Shown here: positions 51,643 to 61,656 of the stretch, piece by piece
Numbering within the stretch: position 1 is the stretch's first letter
Layout: each line of letters begins with the position of its first letter
Source: Psychrobacillus antarcticus
GTDB lineage: Bacteria > Bacillota > Bacilli > Bacillales_A > Planococcaceae
DNA: 64,000 bases
Reading direction: 5' to 3'
NCBI RefSeq assembly: GCF_029533155.1
Contig: NZ_JAIZDB010000006.1
Span: 186,001 to 250,000, forward strand
Notes under the pieces: model-generated
The model's input: only the letters and a program-made list of their open reading frames with translations
Database searches by the model: none
What the model was told of the DNA's origin: nothing
Position numbers and translations under genes: made by a program

Positions 51643-52029
51643 ATGCTGTCCTTTATTTTAACCGTAAAAAGGTTTCTTGAAGCTTTAGTGAAGGGTTTCA
51701 AAAACCCTATGTTCTTGTCACTCTTTACCACGTTATTTCTCATCATTCTTTCTGGTACACTCTTCTACACAAAAAAAGAGGGCTGGGGTGTCATTGACGC
51801 TATATACTTCTGTGTTGTAAGCCTTATACCAACGGGCGTAAATACAAATTTATCTCCTGTTACCAATTTAGGTAAAATATTCACAATGCTTTACTTGGTT
51901 GTAGGTACAGGAGTCATGTTTATAACACTACTTACTTTAGGAAAAACAATGATCAATACAAAAGCATTAGAAGAAAGAAAAACAGAGGGAAAAAAGAAAC
52001 TTAATGAGTATAGGAAGAAAAATAACTAA
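51643..52029 (+). CDS. Two-helix pore-loop channel-like protein with unusual filter
   Basis: 128 residues arranged as helix (~23-45), pore loop and helix (~78-100), then a basic tail: the layout of Ion_trans_2 potassium-channel pores. The filter position, normally T-V-G-Y-G-D, reads P-T-G-V-N-T-N (~63-69) followed by the usual L-S-P and G-K-I-F-T. It may be non-selective, structural or inactive. No cytoplasmic gating domain. Confidence 0.78.
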   Translation: MLSFILTVKRFLEALVKGFKNPMFLSLFTTLFLIILSGTLFYTKKEGWGVIDAIYFCVVSLIPTGVNTNLSPVTNLGKIFTMLYLVVGTGVMFITLLTLGKTMINTKALEERKTEGKKKLNEYRKKNN

Positions 52030-52039
52030 ATGAGTATCA

Positions 52040-52078
52040 ATACCAAGGGCGTTCAATGAAACTCCTTGGTATTTTTCT
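52040..52078 (+). terminator. Terminator after the channel-like gene
   Basis: Stem ATACCAAGG / CCTTGGTAT, 15-nt loop, T run. Confidence 0.85.
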
Positions 52079-52166
52079 TTTAATTATTTTAATTTATTTA
52101 AACGTAAAGGAGAACTCTTCTCTTACAACGAACTTATAATATAGAAGAATAATTAGGAGGAACATT

Positions 52167-52946
52167 ATGATGTATGAAGCAATAGACCACCTTGGTAGAA
52201 AAGTGACTATTCCTCCGTCACCTAAACGGATTATTTCGATATGTCCAGCCATTACAGAAACACTTTTCTCTCTAGGCTTAGAAAAAGAAATAGTTGGTCG
52301 AACTAAATATTGCATTTTTCCAAAAGGGACAGTTGAAAAAGTCCCGGTTGTGGGTGGTACAAAGGAAGTCAATCTTGACAAGATAAAAGAGCTACAGCCA
52401 GATCTTATTTTTGCAGAGAAAGAGGAAAATACCAAAGAAATAGTAGAGGAACTAGAAAAAATAGCACCCGTTTTTGTCCTTGAAGTAAAGTCCATACAAG
52501 ATGCCTATAGACTCATCACTACATTAGGAGAGGTGACAAAAAATACGGAGACTGCACACCTCCTTTTAACTTCCTGCCAAAAATCCTTCCAATCCATAAC
52601 AGGTAAAGAAAACGGAAAAGCGGCTTATGTTATTTGGCGAAAGCCTTATATGGTCGTTGGTGGTGCAACTTATATATGTGATGTGCTACATACTATGGGC
52701 TTTCAAAATCCTTTTACTCACGAAGACTCGAGATATCCCGTTATAACAAGAGAACAGTTAGCGAACGCTAAACTTGATAAACTATTCCTTGCTTCTGAAC
52801 CATTTCCATTCCAGCAAAAACATCTAACTGAGTTCCAATCATTTCTTCCCCATACAGAAATAAAATTAGTTGATGGCGAAATGTTTTGGTATGGCTCTAG
52901 AATGCTTGTAGCCGGGGAGTATTTAGCAGAATTGGCCATTGACTAA
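52167..52946 (+). CDS. BtuF/FepB-like helical-backbone metal receptor without signal peptide
   Basis: 259 residues of the cobalamin/iron-siderophore binding-protein fold: P-K-R-I-I-S-I-C-P-A-I-T-E-T-L-F-S-L-G, V-G-x-T-K-Y-C, V-G-G-T-K-E-V-N-L-D-K-I and L-Q-P-D-L-I-F-A. The ATG sits 6 nt after AGGAGG and the product lacks any signal peptide or lipobox, so it should stay in the cytoplasm. Members of this signal-less branch are annotated as cobalamin-binding; ligand unproven. No transporter genes nearby. Confidence 0.82.
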   Translation: MMYEAIDHLGRKVTIPPSPKRIISICPAITETLFSLGLEKEIVGRTKYCIFPKGTVEKVPVVGGTKEVNLDKIKELQPDLIFAEKEENTKEIVEELEKIAPVFVLEVKSIQDAYRLITTLGEVTKNTETAHLLLTSCQKSFQSITGKENGKAAYVIWRKPYMVVGGATYICDVLHTMGFQNPFTHEDSRYPVITREQLANAKLDKLFLASEPFPFQQKHLTEFQSFLPHTEIKLVDGEMFWYGSRMLVAGEYLAELAID

Positions 52947-53069
52947 GAAAAACCACTGGTGCTAAAAGCAATGCATCCCAGTTAAATGTAGACAGGGCTT
53001 GGCAAATGTCAATTATGCTAAATATAAGCCTGTACTTGAAGAATTTTTTAATCATTCCTTATACTAAAG

Positions 53070-53110
53070 CTAAAAGTCCAGCTTCCGTTTATATCGGCAA
53101 CTGGACTTCT
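53070..53110 (-). terminator. Terminator of the large peptidase gene
   Basis: Stem AAGTCCAG / CTGGACTT on the minus strand with a short T run. Confidence 0.65.
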
Positions 53111-53129
53111 ATAGTTTTAGTACAAATTT

Positions 53130-56100
53130 TTATTTATTGTTGACCAGGTAGCGTAATATGACAGTGTTTCCTTCAATTTCATAAGAAAACGCCAACCAAT
53201 ATAGTCCTTTTTCTTCATTTGAAAGGTCTACTATAAATTCTTCTGGATGATCATCCAATCCATTTACGTCTACTTCTTTCATTTCTTGGTTAATCGTGTG
53301 GCTATACGCAACTAAATAGGGCTTAACCTTCTTACCATTTAACCCTATTACTATATTTTCCACTTCTACGACTGAACCTTTTATTGCTCCCATTTCGACA
53401 AATTGTGTATCAACAATCAATTTAGTTAAATTACTCAACTCTTTTAATGGAGAGAAATCAGTTATTTCATTTCCTTTAATACTTAAACTTTCTAGATTTT
53501 TAGCGTATTCTAATCCTTCTAGAGAACGCACTCTTTGAGATTCGATTGTTAGGTTTGTGAGTTTATACATGTCACCAAGCGTGATATCGCCTTTTAACCC
53601 TAATACACTTTTAATGGAATTACTTAAATAGTTTTCTTTAATGGTGATCACTTGAGTTAAATCGACTTTTATTAAACCTGCTTTTGCTACTTCTAATACT
53701 TCTAATGCTTCATCTACTTCAATTTGTATAGCATTTGTATTTGCTAATACTTTTTTCGCTTTTTCTATAGCTGTTTGGAGATCTCTCACGCTAGCCTCCG
53801 TATATTCACCTATCACCATTGCCTCAGCAGCTTCCAAGACAGATACTAAATCAGCCGTATATACTCTATCAGCATTTGCATAATGTAATTTAGCATTTCC
53901 CCATGTTGCATGGTCAGAACCATTTCCATTACCGCCATCAGTGACGACTAATTTTAATTCCTTTGCTCCAGCAAGATTCACTTCAATGAATTTTTGAGGA
54001 ACTTTAGATGTCATTAACCCACTATCGAATTGCTTTACACCATCTACGTATACTTGGAATACAACAGAGCCTATGCTGTTGTACATTTGACGATCTACCC
54101 CAACAAATGAAGAAAAGTAAGATGCATCTTTATCTTTTAAATCATAAACGATTGTCGAATTAGAATGTGCCCCAATACCTTTTTCATAGACTACTTCACT
54201 ACCGTCCTCGTTTGTTAATCTTAAACTATTTTTACTAGTTGCTTTATCTTTTATAGGTGTTGTATAGCTGTTTTGAGTCGACTTCCAATCATAATTGGAA
54301 AGGTACTCGTAATCTTCCATATTTACTACAGCGATTGTTCTTTTTTCTGTAACTGTATTCCCGTCACTATCTGTTACAGTGTAGAAAAGCTCATAGTGAC
54401 CAGCTTTGTTAAAGTTTACATTATCAACACCTGTTACTTCTACTTGAGATGTTAAGTCGCCATCTTCCGTATCTGTAGCTGAGTATTTCCCTTTAACATC
54501 AATTGGTTGTCCAACTTGGGTTGCTTTAGATTGAACGGTAATTACTGGTTCGCTAGAGCTTTTTGTAAACTTAGCATCTGCCCATACTGTATGATCAGCA
54601 GTATTCCCATTAGTTCCGGCATCAGTTGTTATAAGTTTTACTTCTTTTCCACCGGCTATTGGAATTTTAACAAATTCACTTCCTGTAGTTGATCCAACCA
54701 CATTACTCACATATTTATTTTCTCCGTCAACCCACACTTCAAATCTCGCAGATGATGAACTTTGTCCCCTAACGGCTTGATCGATGCCAATATAACTTTC
54801 AAAGAAATCAAAGCCTTTTCCGTCGATATTATACACCACTTCTGACTTAGCATGTGCGCCGATTCCTTTAGCATATGTTGTTTCTAGCCCTTGTCGAAGA
54901 AGTCCAATCGTTCCACCAGAAGGCGATTTGTCTTTCTGATACCCTCCCCAAGCTATGCTCGTGGAAACAGGGTTTATATCAGAAGCATACTCGAAATCAC
55001 TGGTTACTGTAACTTGAGTCGTTTTTGTTTCAGTAACGTCGTTATTGTTCACTGTATAAACAATCTCATAATTCCCTTTTTTAGTTACATTCACATTTGA
55101 TTTAATCGTAACATCTTCTGTAATATTATTTCCTTGATAGTCAACTACTTTTACATAATCCATTGGATCAAATGGTTGATTTATTTTAATTGTCAACTGA
55201 TCTTCGACGGAAATAGTAGGTTTAAATGTCTTTATTTCCACACTTTTTAAGCTATTTAGTTTTTTATCATATGCAATTACTTCATAGATATAGTTTTCGT
55301 TCACCTGGACGTTTTGATCGATAAACATTGTATTAGAAGTAAAACCTATCAATGTTCCGTTGCGAATAATTTCGTATCCTAGTAAATTATTTTTATTTGT
55401 TGTTTCTATACCAAGTATTAACGTATTCGTTTTGTTTGCTTCGTTACGAGTGATGTTCACATTGACTGAAGCATCTGCAGTAAAGCCATCACCTTCATAG
55501 CCTAGTACACTATTATTTAAATACCAGATTTTTTTAGGAGCAGGATATTGACTTACTTCTTCTTTTGTTTCATCGCTTACCGTAAAACCATGTCTCGCAA
55601 AATAACTACTTAAATCCATATTTAATACTTCAGAAGAAAATTGAATTAAGTACTGTTGTTTCGAATGATCACCGTTCGTTAGGGATACTGATCTATCGCG
55701 ATAGTATTTATTTAATTCGGCCCAATAGCCAGGATAAGCTAATTCAAGTTGCCAAAACGCACCAAGTCTTTCTTGTAAAGATAGATTGTCCATAACAGAC
55801 TTGTTTTCTTCTACTAAATAACTATACATTTTTTCAAATGGAATTCGGTTGTCGATAGAATTATAAGTTACGGACATAGCCATGGATACCATATTATTTG
55901 TCACTTCGCCATATTCCCTTACACCAACAGCCATCCGATGGCCAATTTCGTGCGTTAATCCCCAGCCGGGATATGTTGTACTAAAGTCACTAAACATGAA
56001 AGGAACAGTACCTCTTTGTATACCTGTATGGTTCCCAGCGGCATACATTGCGCCATATGGTTGCATCAACCGTATGTTTTCTCTAATGTATTTTGGGTCA

Positions 56101-58226
56101 TGAGTTTCACTGATTCCATCCAATCCAGAGAAGTCAAACACCTTACTAATCCAGGAATCATAACCATTTACTGTTTTCATCGGGTCCATATTTTTCGTAA
56201 TGTATTGGTTATAAGCCTCTAAAGCTGTACCGGTAAAGATTATACGATCACTCACGATTTCTACTACATCGATTAAATCACGTTCTTTTACATCTGGATG
56301 TGCCGCTACGTCCAAACTTAACCGATTATTATAGTTCGTTAAAAATGATTTAAATTCTTCTGGGTTTGTCTCCTTTGTGAAAATAGGGAATCTTTCTCCC
56401 CCTTCAATTCTTATGACTGGTGCTTTCTTTTGTTGTTCAGGTGTATAGGGATTTACGATATAGACTGGCCCTCCCTGCGTAACATTTCCTGTGTATATGG
56501 TTGGAACAGTAAATTCATTTTTACCTGGTTTTAAATTGACAGAGCTTGCCCACGCATTCCAGCTACCTTCCTGTTGTGAGAAGACTAATTGCGGTAATGG
56601 TCCACTAGCATCTGCGTCGACATATACAGTAATTTTTTCACCAGCTTTAGCTGCGATTCCTGTTGGCTGATTATTTGATCCATAGGTCATTTTCAATTTC
56701 TGTTGAGCATGACTGACCATATTACCGTGCTGTTCTGCTTCGATTATTCTTCCTCCAGTAGATAACTCGCCATTTACAATCTTTTTAGCTAGCTCAAAAC
56801 TTTCTTTGTAAGTTTCATATAAAGGATGTGAATTTGCTTCTTCTTCTAGTTTACTGATTTGATTTAACGTAAGGTATTCGTTCGTAACGGCACTCTTTGT
56901 CTCATCAGTGAAAATACTGTTTACCTTATTTTGGACCACATCTTCTTTATAGAAAGCTAATTCTGATAATGTTGCCCAGTTTTGATTTGATTTTTTGAAC
57001 TTGAACTTAATACGCTTAAATGTAGTAGGTTCAAATTTAGCTTCTATTAAGCCAGCTTCCATGTGGTGTTGACCAGTTGCCAACAGCTGATATGTATCGC
57101 CTTGTGAGGTTGGAGAAGCATATATTTCGAATTCCTCCGCGAACCCTTTACGATCAGATGCTCTCGCTCCATACATAACACGATCTAATGTAACTAACTC
57201 TTTAAATGTTACTTCTACTTCATTTGAGAATGTAGATGTATTACCTTTATTTGTTTCCCAATATGTATCTAACTTACCATCAACAGCGTTTCCGATTACA
57301 GAGCTGCTATAATGACCTGCATTGTTTTGAATACTTTGGATATTATCGTAGTCCATTCTAAAAAGCTCGGAGTACTTTGTATTCGCATAATGACTGAATG
57401 TTTGGGTAGCTGCTGTAGTTGCTTCTATCTTTTGTGTGTTTAATACATATTTAGCATTTTCTATACCTTCTTTAAACTGTTCATATAAAGGATGAGATTT
57501 GACATCGTCTTCGAACTGATTTAACTTTTCTACCGTATTGAAATCTGCGGATACTTGGTTTTTACTGCTATCCGTAAATAATCTAGCCATTTGATCTGCT
57601 AAAGCGTCTTCTTTATAGAATCTAACTTCTGCTGCAAATGGTCTATCTGTATAAGCTTTTTTAAACCTAAACTTTATTCTTTTAAAATTTGTTGGCTCGA
57701 ATTTAAATTCTACAAAATCACTAGTTTTTACTGCCGTTCCACTAGCAACTAGTTGGAATGTTTCGCCATCACTTGTCTCAGATGCATAAATCTCAAATTC
57801 TTCTGGAAAGCCTTTTTGATTTACTGATCTTGCTAAAAAACCTATTCTATCTAGTACTTCCGCTTCCTCTAATTCAAATATCAGCTCATTTGTAAACGTA
57901 TCACTATTGCTTTTATTCGTTTCCCAATGTGTGTTCGGCTGATCATCTAATATGTATTCTAGCTTCGTCCCTGAATAGCTTCCTGCATTTGTAGTAATCT
58001 CTTTTACATTCGAATTAGGCATTCTGTAAACTTTATCATATGCCGCTTCAAACTTTGTTCCATATGCTGTTAATTTTGATACTTTTGCTGTTGCGTTAAC
58101 CTTCCCTTCTATTGTTGTATTCACTACACTTTGAACTGGTAGCTCTTGGGCTAACACATTAAATGGAACACTTGCAATGTTAATAGCCATAGCTGCTGCT
58201 GTTGCAATTGACAATACCTTTTTCAA
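53130..58226 (-). CDS. Large secreted M60 (enhancin/ImpM60-like) metallopeptidase, multidomain
   Basis: About 1,698 residues. In order: signal peptide (~1-28, V-L-A-Q); two F5/8 type C (discoidin) sugar-binding domains (~45-210, ~285-430); M60 module (~490-900) with zinc motif H-E-I-G-H at ~759-763 and downstream Glu in G-E-V-T-N-N; a fibronectin-like part; two Ig-like domains (~1020-1075, ~1226-1300); two NPCBM domains (~1077-1225, ~1303-1450); FIVAR-like helices (~1455-1520); short leucine-rich repeats (~1540-1600) and a C-terminal beta domain. M60 enzymes cut glycosylated proteins such as mucins. No LPxTG anchor. The TTG at 58226 is 8 nt after AGGAGG; the ATG two codons earlier is too close. 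Confidence 0.9.
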   Translation of the reverse strand: MKKVLSIATAAAMAINIASVPFNVLAQELPVQSVVNTTIEGKVNATAKVSKLTAYGTKFEAAYDKVYRMPNSNVKEITTNAGSYSGTKLEYILDDQPNTHWETNKSNSDTFTNELIFELEEAEVLDRIGFLARSVNQKGFPEEFEIYASETSDGETFQLVASGTAVKTSDFVEFKFEPTNFKRIKFRFKKAYTDRPFAAEVRFYKEDALADQMARLFTDSSKNQVSADFNTVEKLNQFEDDVKSHPLYEQFKEGIENAKYVLNTQKIEATTAATQTFSHYANTKYSELFRMDYDNIQSIQNNAGHYSSSVIGNAVDGKLDTYWETNKGNTSTFSNEVEVTFKELVTLDRVMYGARASDRKGFAEEFEIYASPTSQGDTYQLLATGQHHMEAGLIEAKFEPTTFKRIKFKFKKSNQNWATLSELAFYKEDVVQNKVNSIFTDETKSAVTNEYLTLNQISKLEEEANSHPLYETYKESFELAKKIVNGELSTGGRIIEAEQHGNMVSHAQQKLKMTYGSNNQPTGIAAKAGEKITVYVDADASGPLPQLVFSQQEGSWNAWASSVNLKPGKNEFTVPTIYTGNVTQGGPVYIVNPYTPEQQKKAPVIRIEGGERFPIFTKETNPEEFKSFLTNYNNRLSLDVAAHPDVKERDLIDVVEIVSDRIIFTGTALEAYNQYITKNMDPMKTVNGYDSWISKVFDFSGLDGISETHDPKYIRENIRLMQPYGAMYAAGNHTGIQRGTVPFMFSDFSTTYPGWGLTHEIGHRMAVGVREYGEVTNNMVSMAMSVTYNSIDNRIPFEKMYSYLVEENKSVMDNLSLQERLGAFWQLELAYPGYWAELNKYYRDRSVSLTNGDHSKQQYLIQFSSEVLNMDLSSYFARHGFTVSDETKEEVSQYPAPKKIWYLNNSVLGYEGDGFTADASVNVNITRNEANKTNTLILGIETTNKNNLLGYEIIRNGTLIGFTSNTMFIDQNVQVNENYIYEVIAYDKKLNSLKSVEIKTFKPTISVEDQLTIKINQPFDPMDYVKVVDYQGNNITEDVTIKSNVNVTKKGNYEIVYTVNNNDVTETKTTQVTVTSDFEYASDINPVSTSIAWGGYQKDKSPSGGTIGLLRQGLETTYAKGIGAHAKSEVVYNIDGKGFDFFESYIGIDQAVRGQSSSSARFEVWVDGENKYVSNVVGSTTGSEFVKIPIAGGKEVKLITTDAGTNGNTADHTVWADAKFTKSSSEPVITVQSKATQVGQPIDVKGKYSATDTEDGDLTSQVEVTGVDNVNFNKAGHYELFYTVTDSDGNTVTEKRTIAVVNMEDYEYLSNYDWKSTQNSYTTPIKDKATSKNSLRLTNEDGSEVVYEKGIGAHSNSTIVYDLKDKDASYFSSFVGVDRQMYNSIGSVVFQVYVDGVKQFDSGLMTSKVPQKFIEVNLAGAKELKLVVTDGGNGNGSDHATWGNAKLHYANADRVYTADLVSVLEAAEAMVIGEYTEASVRDLQTAIEKAKKVLANTNAIQIEVDEALEVLEVAKAGLIKVDLTQVITIKENYLSNSIKSVLGLKGDITLGDMYKLTNLTIESQRVRSLEGLEYAKNLESLSIKGNEITDFSPLKELSNLTKLIVDTQFVEMGAIKGSVVEVENIVIGLNGKKVKPYLVAYSHTINQEMKEVDVNGLDDHPEEFIVDLSNEEKGLYWLAFSYEIEGNTVILRYLVNNK

Positions 58227-58498
58227 AAACATTACCTCCTAAAGATTTTATAATTTGAAGAATCAATCTAAAAAAAATACAATGAATACTCTAAAAATGA
58301 TATATGGAAAATTATTAAAATCAAGCTACATTTTAGTAAAAATAATAATAAGAATCACAATAAGCTCATATGTATCATATTGTATTTATATATACATTAC
58401 TTATTACACTTTTTTCAATAATACAGAACCAAGACTTTAGAATCATTTAATCTAAATTACTTTTTCTTTTGAATTTGACTAGGTATTAAACCTAAAAA

Positions 58499-58545
58499 TT
58501 AAAAGACTTAAGTCCATATGTAATCGGACTTAAGTCTTTTAAAAT
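58499..58545 (-). terminator. Terminator of the DUF3817/PhnA operon
   Basis: A perfect 17-bp stem TTAAAAGACTTAAGTCC and its complement with a 10-nt loop. The remainder of the gap 58227-58498 is A+T-rich with the peptidase SD and no visible gene. Confidence 0.9.
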
Positions 58546-58555
58546 TACTTGATTA

Positions 58556-58861
58556 TTAGTTTTGAAAACGAACTGCCATCTTCTTTAATTGCCAGTCATA
58601 AATAAAGTTACCGAAAGGGATAAATGCAACCGCCAAAGCTAGCAAAGACCATATAATATTCCACCTTAATCGAATTTGGGCATATAAAATGACAAGCACA
58701 TACGAAACAAAAATAAAACCATGTATTGAGCCAGCTATTGAAACTGCTATTGGTATATCCATCCAATACTTCAGGGGCATGGCAATAAACAGAAGGACTA
58801 CCAAGGATATCCCATCTAAAATACCTGCAATTCTTAATTGTCCAAATGTGTTTTTAATCAT
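58556..58861 (-). CDS. DUF3817 membrane protein
   Basis: 101 residues, three membrane helices. F-G-x-L-R-I-A-G-I-L-D-G-I-S-L-V-V-L-L-F at the start and the P-L-K-Y, H-G-F-I-F-V-x-Y-V segments are typical of DUF3817 (YdzA-like). Function unknown. Lies 24 nt after the PhnA-like gene. Confidence 0.87.
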   Translation of the reverse strand: MIKNTFGQLRIAGILDGISLVVLLFIAMPLKYWMDIPIAVSIAGSIHGFIFVSYVLVILYAQIRLRWNIIWSLLALAVAFIPFGNFIYDWQLKKMAVRFQN

Positions 58862-58885
58862 ATGTTTATACCTACAATTCTTTAT

Positions 58886-59227
58886 TTATATCTTTTTCAC
58901 AAATTCCGATTTTAGTTTCATCGCACCGAACCCATCAATTTTACAATCGATATTATGATCTCCTTCTACTATACGGATACTTTTTACCTTTGTGCCTTGT
59001 TTTAATGTAGAAGAACTTCCCTTTACCTTTAAGTCTTTAATGACTGTTACAGCATCCCCGTCATTTAAGACATTTCCATTTGAGTCTTTTACAATTTGTT
59101 GTTCCTCATTACTATCACTTACTACCTGTTGTGACCATTCATGTGCACATTCTGGGCAAACAAATTTACTTCCATCTTCATATGTATATTCTGAATTACA
59201 TTTTGGGCAATTTGGTAAAGCTGCCAT
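58886..59227 (-). CDS. PhnA/YjdM-family zinc-ribbon protein
   Basis: 113 residues: N-terminal zinc ribbon C-P-K-C-x12-C-P-E-C (residues ~8-29) and the YjdM core with [14 protein letters not shown] and C-terminal M-K-L-K-x-E-F-V-K-K. The family was named for alkylphosphonate use, but its activity is not that of a phosphonate enzyme; role unsettled. Confidence 0.93.
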   Translation of the reverse strand: MAALPNCPKCNSEYTYEDGSKFVCPECAHEWSQQVVSDSNEEQQIVKDSNGNVLNDGDAVTVIKDLKVKGSSSTLKQGTKVKSIRIVEGDHNIDCKIDGFGAMKLKSEFVKKI

Positions 59228-59379
59228 ACATTATCCCTCCATTCACTTATTAGTCTCCATTCTAATGTATTGATTGTCTTCATTCAACCTCTTACTGGAT
59301 GTATTTGTATTTAGATGTTTACCACATTATTCCTATGGGTATCTATTCTTTAAGACTATAACGGTAGGAGTGAAATTAA

Positions 59380-59529
59380 ATGGAAGAAGAAAAACGTGTA
59401 GAAGTGCATCGTGAAGAGAGAAGCGATTCAGGTATGGTTGGAGCCACTTTCATCAAATATGCCGCATATTTAATCATATTCTTTGGTGTTCTTTGGTTCT
59501 TAATCTCCTATGTATTCCCGATGTTTTAA
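59380..59529 (+). CDS. Small single-helix membrane protein (49 residues)
   Basis: Starts at ATG 59380 with TAGGAGTGA 7 nt upstream and ends at TAA 59527-59529, with a terminator immediately after. A charged N-terminus (M-E-E-E-K-R-V-E-V-H-R-E-E-R) is followed by one membrane helix ending in Y-V-F-P-M-F. Strong SD and terminator support expression; I do not know a function. Confidence 0.75.
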   Translation: MEEEKRVEVHREERSDSGMVGATFIKYAAYLIIFFGVLWFLISYVFPMF

Positions 59530-59530
59530 T

Positions 59531-59580
59531 AAAAAAAGCGATATCTCCATGAAATGTAAAATGGAAATATCGCTTTTCTT
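59531..59580. terminator. Bidirectional terminator after the small membrane protein
   Basis: A long stem, AAAAGCGATATCTCCA pairing with TGGAAATATCGCTTTT with one mismatch. Confidence 0.88.
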
Positions 59581-59643
59581 ATTGTTATTAATAACGTTCA
59601 TAAAGTCTCGTGAAAGACTCCATGAACGCCTATTAATAAATTA

Positions 59644-60276
59644 TTAAACTAATTGTTTAGAAAGTTTTGCAGCAACTGCTTTTACTTTTTCTAAGCCTTC
59701 TGCAACAATTGCTTCTGTCTGATCTGGTGCTGCAGCATGTCCTTCAATGATAACTTCGTCAGCAATTTGCATACCGAAAACGCCACCTAATACATTTTTC
59801 ATGTAGTTAACTGCCATTTCCATTGGTGCTGCTTCTGGTGAAGAATAAATACCACCACGAGCATTTAAAATAACTGCTTTTTTGTCCGTTAATAATTGAA
59901 CTGCTTGACCATTTTCGTCATATTTGAAAGAGAACCCAGCTTGGTAAATATAATCGATAAACACTTGTAACGGTGCTGGAATTGTTAAATTCCAAAGTGG
60001 GAATGCAAATACTACTACATCAGCAGCAGTTATTGCGTCCATTGCTTTTTGTTTAGCAGCTACTAAACGAGCTTCTAATTCTGTTAACTCTAATCCATCT
60101 GCTAATTTACCGAATGCATTAAAAAGGTCTTGTCCAATAAAAGGCATGTCTTCTGCAAACACATCATAAGTTGTTACGTTTGCTTCTTCTAAGTTTTCCA
60201 TAAATGTATCGTACATTCTGCTAGAAATACCTTCTGCAGAAGGGCGGTTGTTTGCTTTAACTACTAAAATATTCAT
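59644..60276 (-). CDS. azoR: FMN-dependent NADH azoreductase
   Basis: 210 residues of the AzoR flavodoxin-like family, which reduces quinones and azo compounds with NADH. Typical: V-V-K-A-N-N-R-P at the FMN loop, P-L-W-N-L-T-I-P-A-P-L-Q-V-F-I-D-Y and N-A-R-G-G. ATG at 60276 after GGAGGAATTATTA. A hairpin GTTCAT..ATGAAC (59598-59632) follows without a T tract. Confidence 0.92.
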   Translation of the reverse strand: MNILVVKANNRPSAEGISSRMYDTFMENLEEANVTTYDVFAEDMPFIGQDLFNAFGKLADGLELTELEARLVAAKQKAMDAITAADVVVFAFPLWNLTIPAPLQVFIDYIYQAGFSFKYDENGQAVQLLTDKKAVILNARGGIYSSPEAAPMEMAVNYMKNVLGGVFGMQIADEVIIEGHAAAPDQTEAIVAEGLEKVKAVAAKLSKQLV

Positions 60277-60407
60277 TAATAATTCCTCCAATGTTTTTAT
60301 TACATTGGTAATCATAACAACATATTATACTACTTTCAATTACTTTGAATTCGAAACGAATACAACTACGATATTAGTGTCACTAACTTTTCACAATTCC
60401 ATTTAGT

Positions 60408-61562
60408 TTAGTAGTTTAATCTTCCCCGTGTTGCAAAAATAATGATGATTGCCGGAATAGTACATAAAATCATCCCTAAAAAAGATAAACCTGGTTGGAT
60501 TTCATATAGATATCCCCCCAAAAAAGTTAGAATAGCTGTGCTTAAACTTAAAGCTAAACCCGAATAAACACCTTGCGCATTGGCAATTTGCTCCTTCGGT
60601 AATGACATTGTTAAATAACGAATAAAAGCGATATGTGCAACTCCAAAAGAAAGTGCATGCAGTGCCTGAGAAATAATGAACATTCCGACGTTAGGGAATA
60701 AATAAATTATACCCCAGCGGAGGGTTGACCCGGCCCCTGCTACCAATAATAACGAGGATGGCCTCCATTTAGACAAAAAGCTATCTGCTTTCATGAAATA
60801 CAAAATCTCAAATATGACCGCAATATTAATAATCATACCAATATAGAAAGGATTAACACCTAATTCCTGCAAATAAATATATCCGTAATTATAATAAGCT
60901 GCATGCGCACCTTGAAGTAAAAAAACGACAATGAGCACAACCGGAAATGTTTTTACTTTCCAAAGTTCTTTCATCGAAAGCTTCTGTTTTCTATCTACTG
61001 CAGAGGGCGTTGTAAGTAATGCTGGTGGTGTCGGCATGAACTGCTTGACCAATAAGAATAATAATCCTACAATCATACTCCAAAGAATGGCTTGCTCTCC
61101 CCAAACTCCTGTTAACATACTTATAATAAGAACCGCAATAACAAATCCAATCGATCCATAAGAACGACTTTTACCGTAATGGACCTTTCCTTGTCGGACA
61201 AGGGTTGAAGCCCCACTTTCAATAGCCGGCATCAATGTCGGATATACTAAGCTAAATAATAACGTGATCAGTAGCAATGACATACTAGAAGTTGCTGGAA
61301 TATAAAGAATAGCTGCAAGTAGGGCCAATATAGTAAAGGTAATAATTATTTTTTTGTTACTCATATATTTAGACATGAAAGGAAATACAAACATGGTTGC
61401 TACCGCACGCGCAACTAATCCAAATGCCATAATCATACTTGCATCAGCTACAGTTAAATTCTTTGCTTGCACTAACCAACCTGTCCAGTATGGTAAAAAG
61501 ATTCCCCATGTAAAAAAGAAGACAAAAAAGCTCTGCGAAAGCCAGCGTTGATTGTTTACCAT
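60408..61562 (-). CDS. MFS transporter, HcaT/PPP-like
   Basis: 384 residues, 12 membrane helices of the MFS_1-like group (phenylpropionate / nucleoside permease type). The opening S-Q-S-F-F-V-F-F-F-T-W-G-I-F-L-P-Y-W and S-Y-G-S-I-G-F are characteristic. Substrate unknown. It is divergent from the Crp/YeiL-like regulator 94 bp away, which may control it. Confidence 0.88.
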   Translation of the reverse strand: MVNNQRWLSQSFFVFFFTWGIFLPYWTGWLVQAKNLTVADASMIMAFGLVARAVATMFVFPFMSKYMSNKKIIITFTILALLAAILYIPATSSMSLLLITLLFSLVYPTLMPAIESGASTLVRQGKVHYGKSRSYGSIGFVIAVLIISMLTGVWGEQAILWSMIVGLLFLLVKQFMPTPPALLTTPSAVDRKQKLSMKELWKVKTFPVVLIVVFLLQGAHAAYYNYGYIYLQELGVNPFYIGMIINIAVIFEILYFMKADSFLSKWRPSSLLLVAGAGSTLRWGIIYLFPNVGMFIISQALHALSFGVAHIAFIRYLTMSLPKEQIANAQGVYSGLALSLSTAILTFLGGYLYEIQPGLSFLGMILCTIPAIIIIFATRGRLNY

Positions 61563-61656
61563 CCTCTAATCCCTCCATTTACTAGATTGAATAATAACAT
61601 GAGTCAAACTATAATAATAGGAGATATCTCATGTTTTTAAAGGAGAATGCAAAAAT

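Noticed and set aside
58255-58440. 61-codon plus-strand frame upstream of the M60 gene
   Set aside because: A+T-rich by-product with no SD; it overlaps the promoter region of the peptidase gene.
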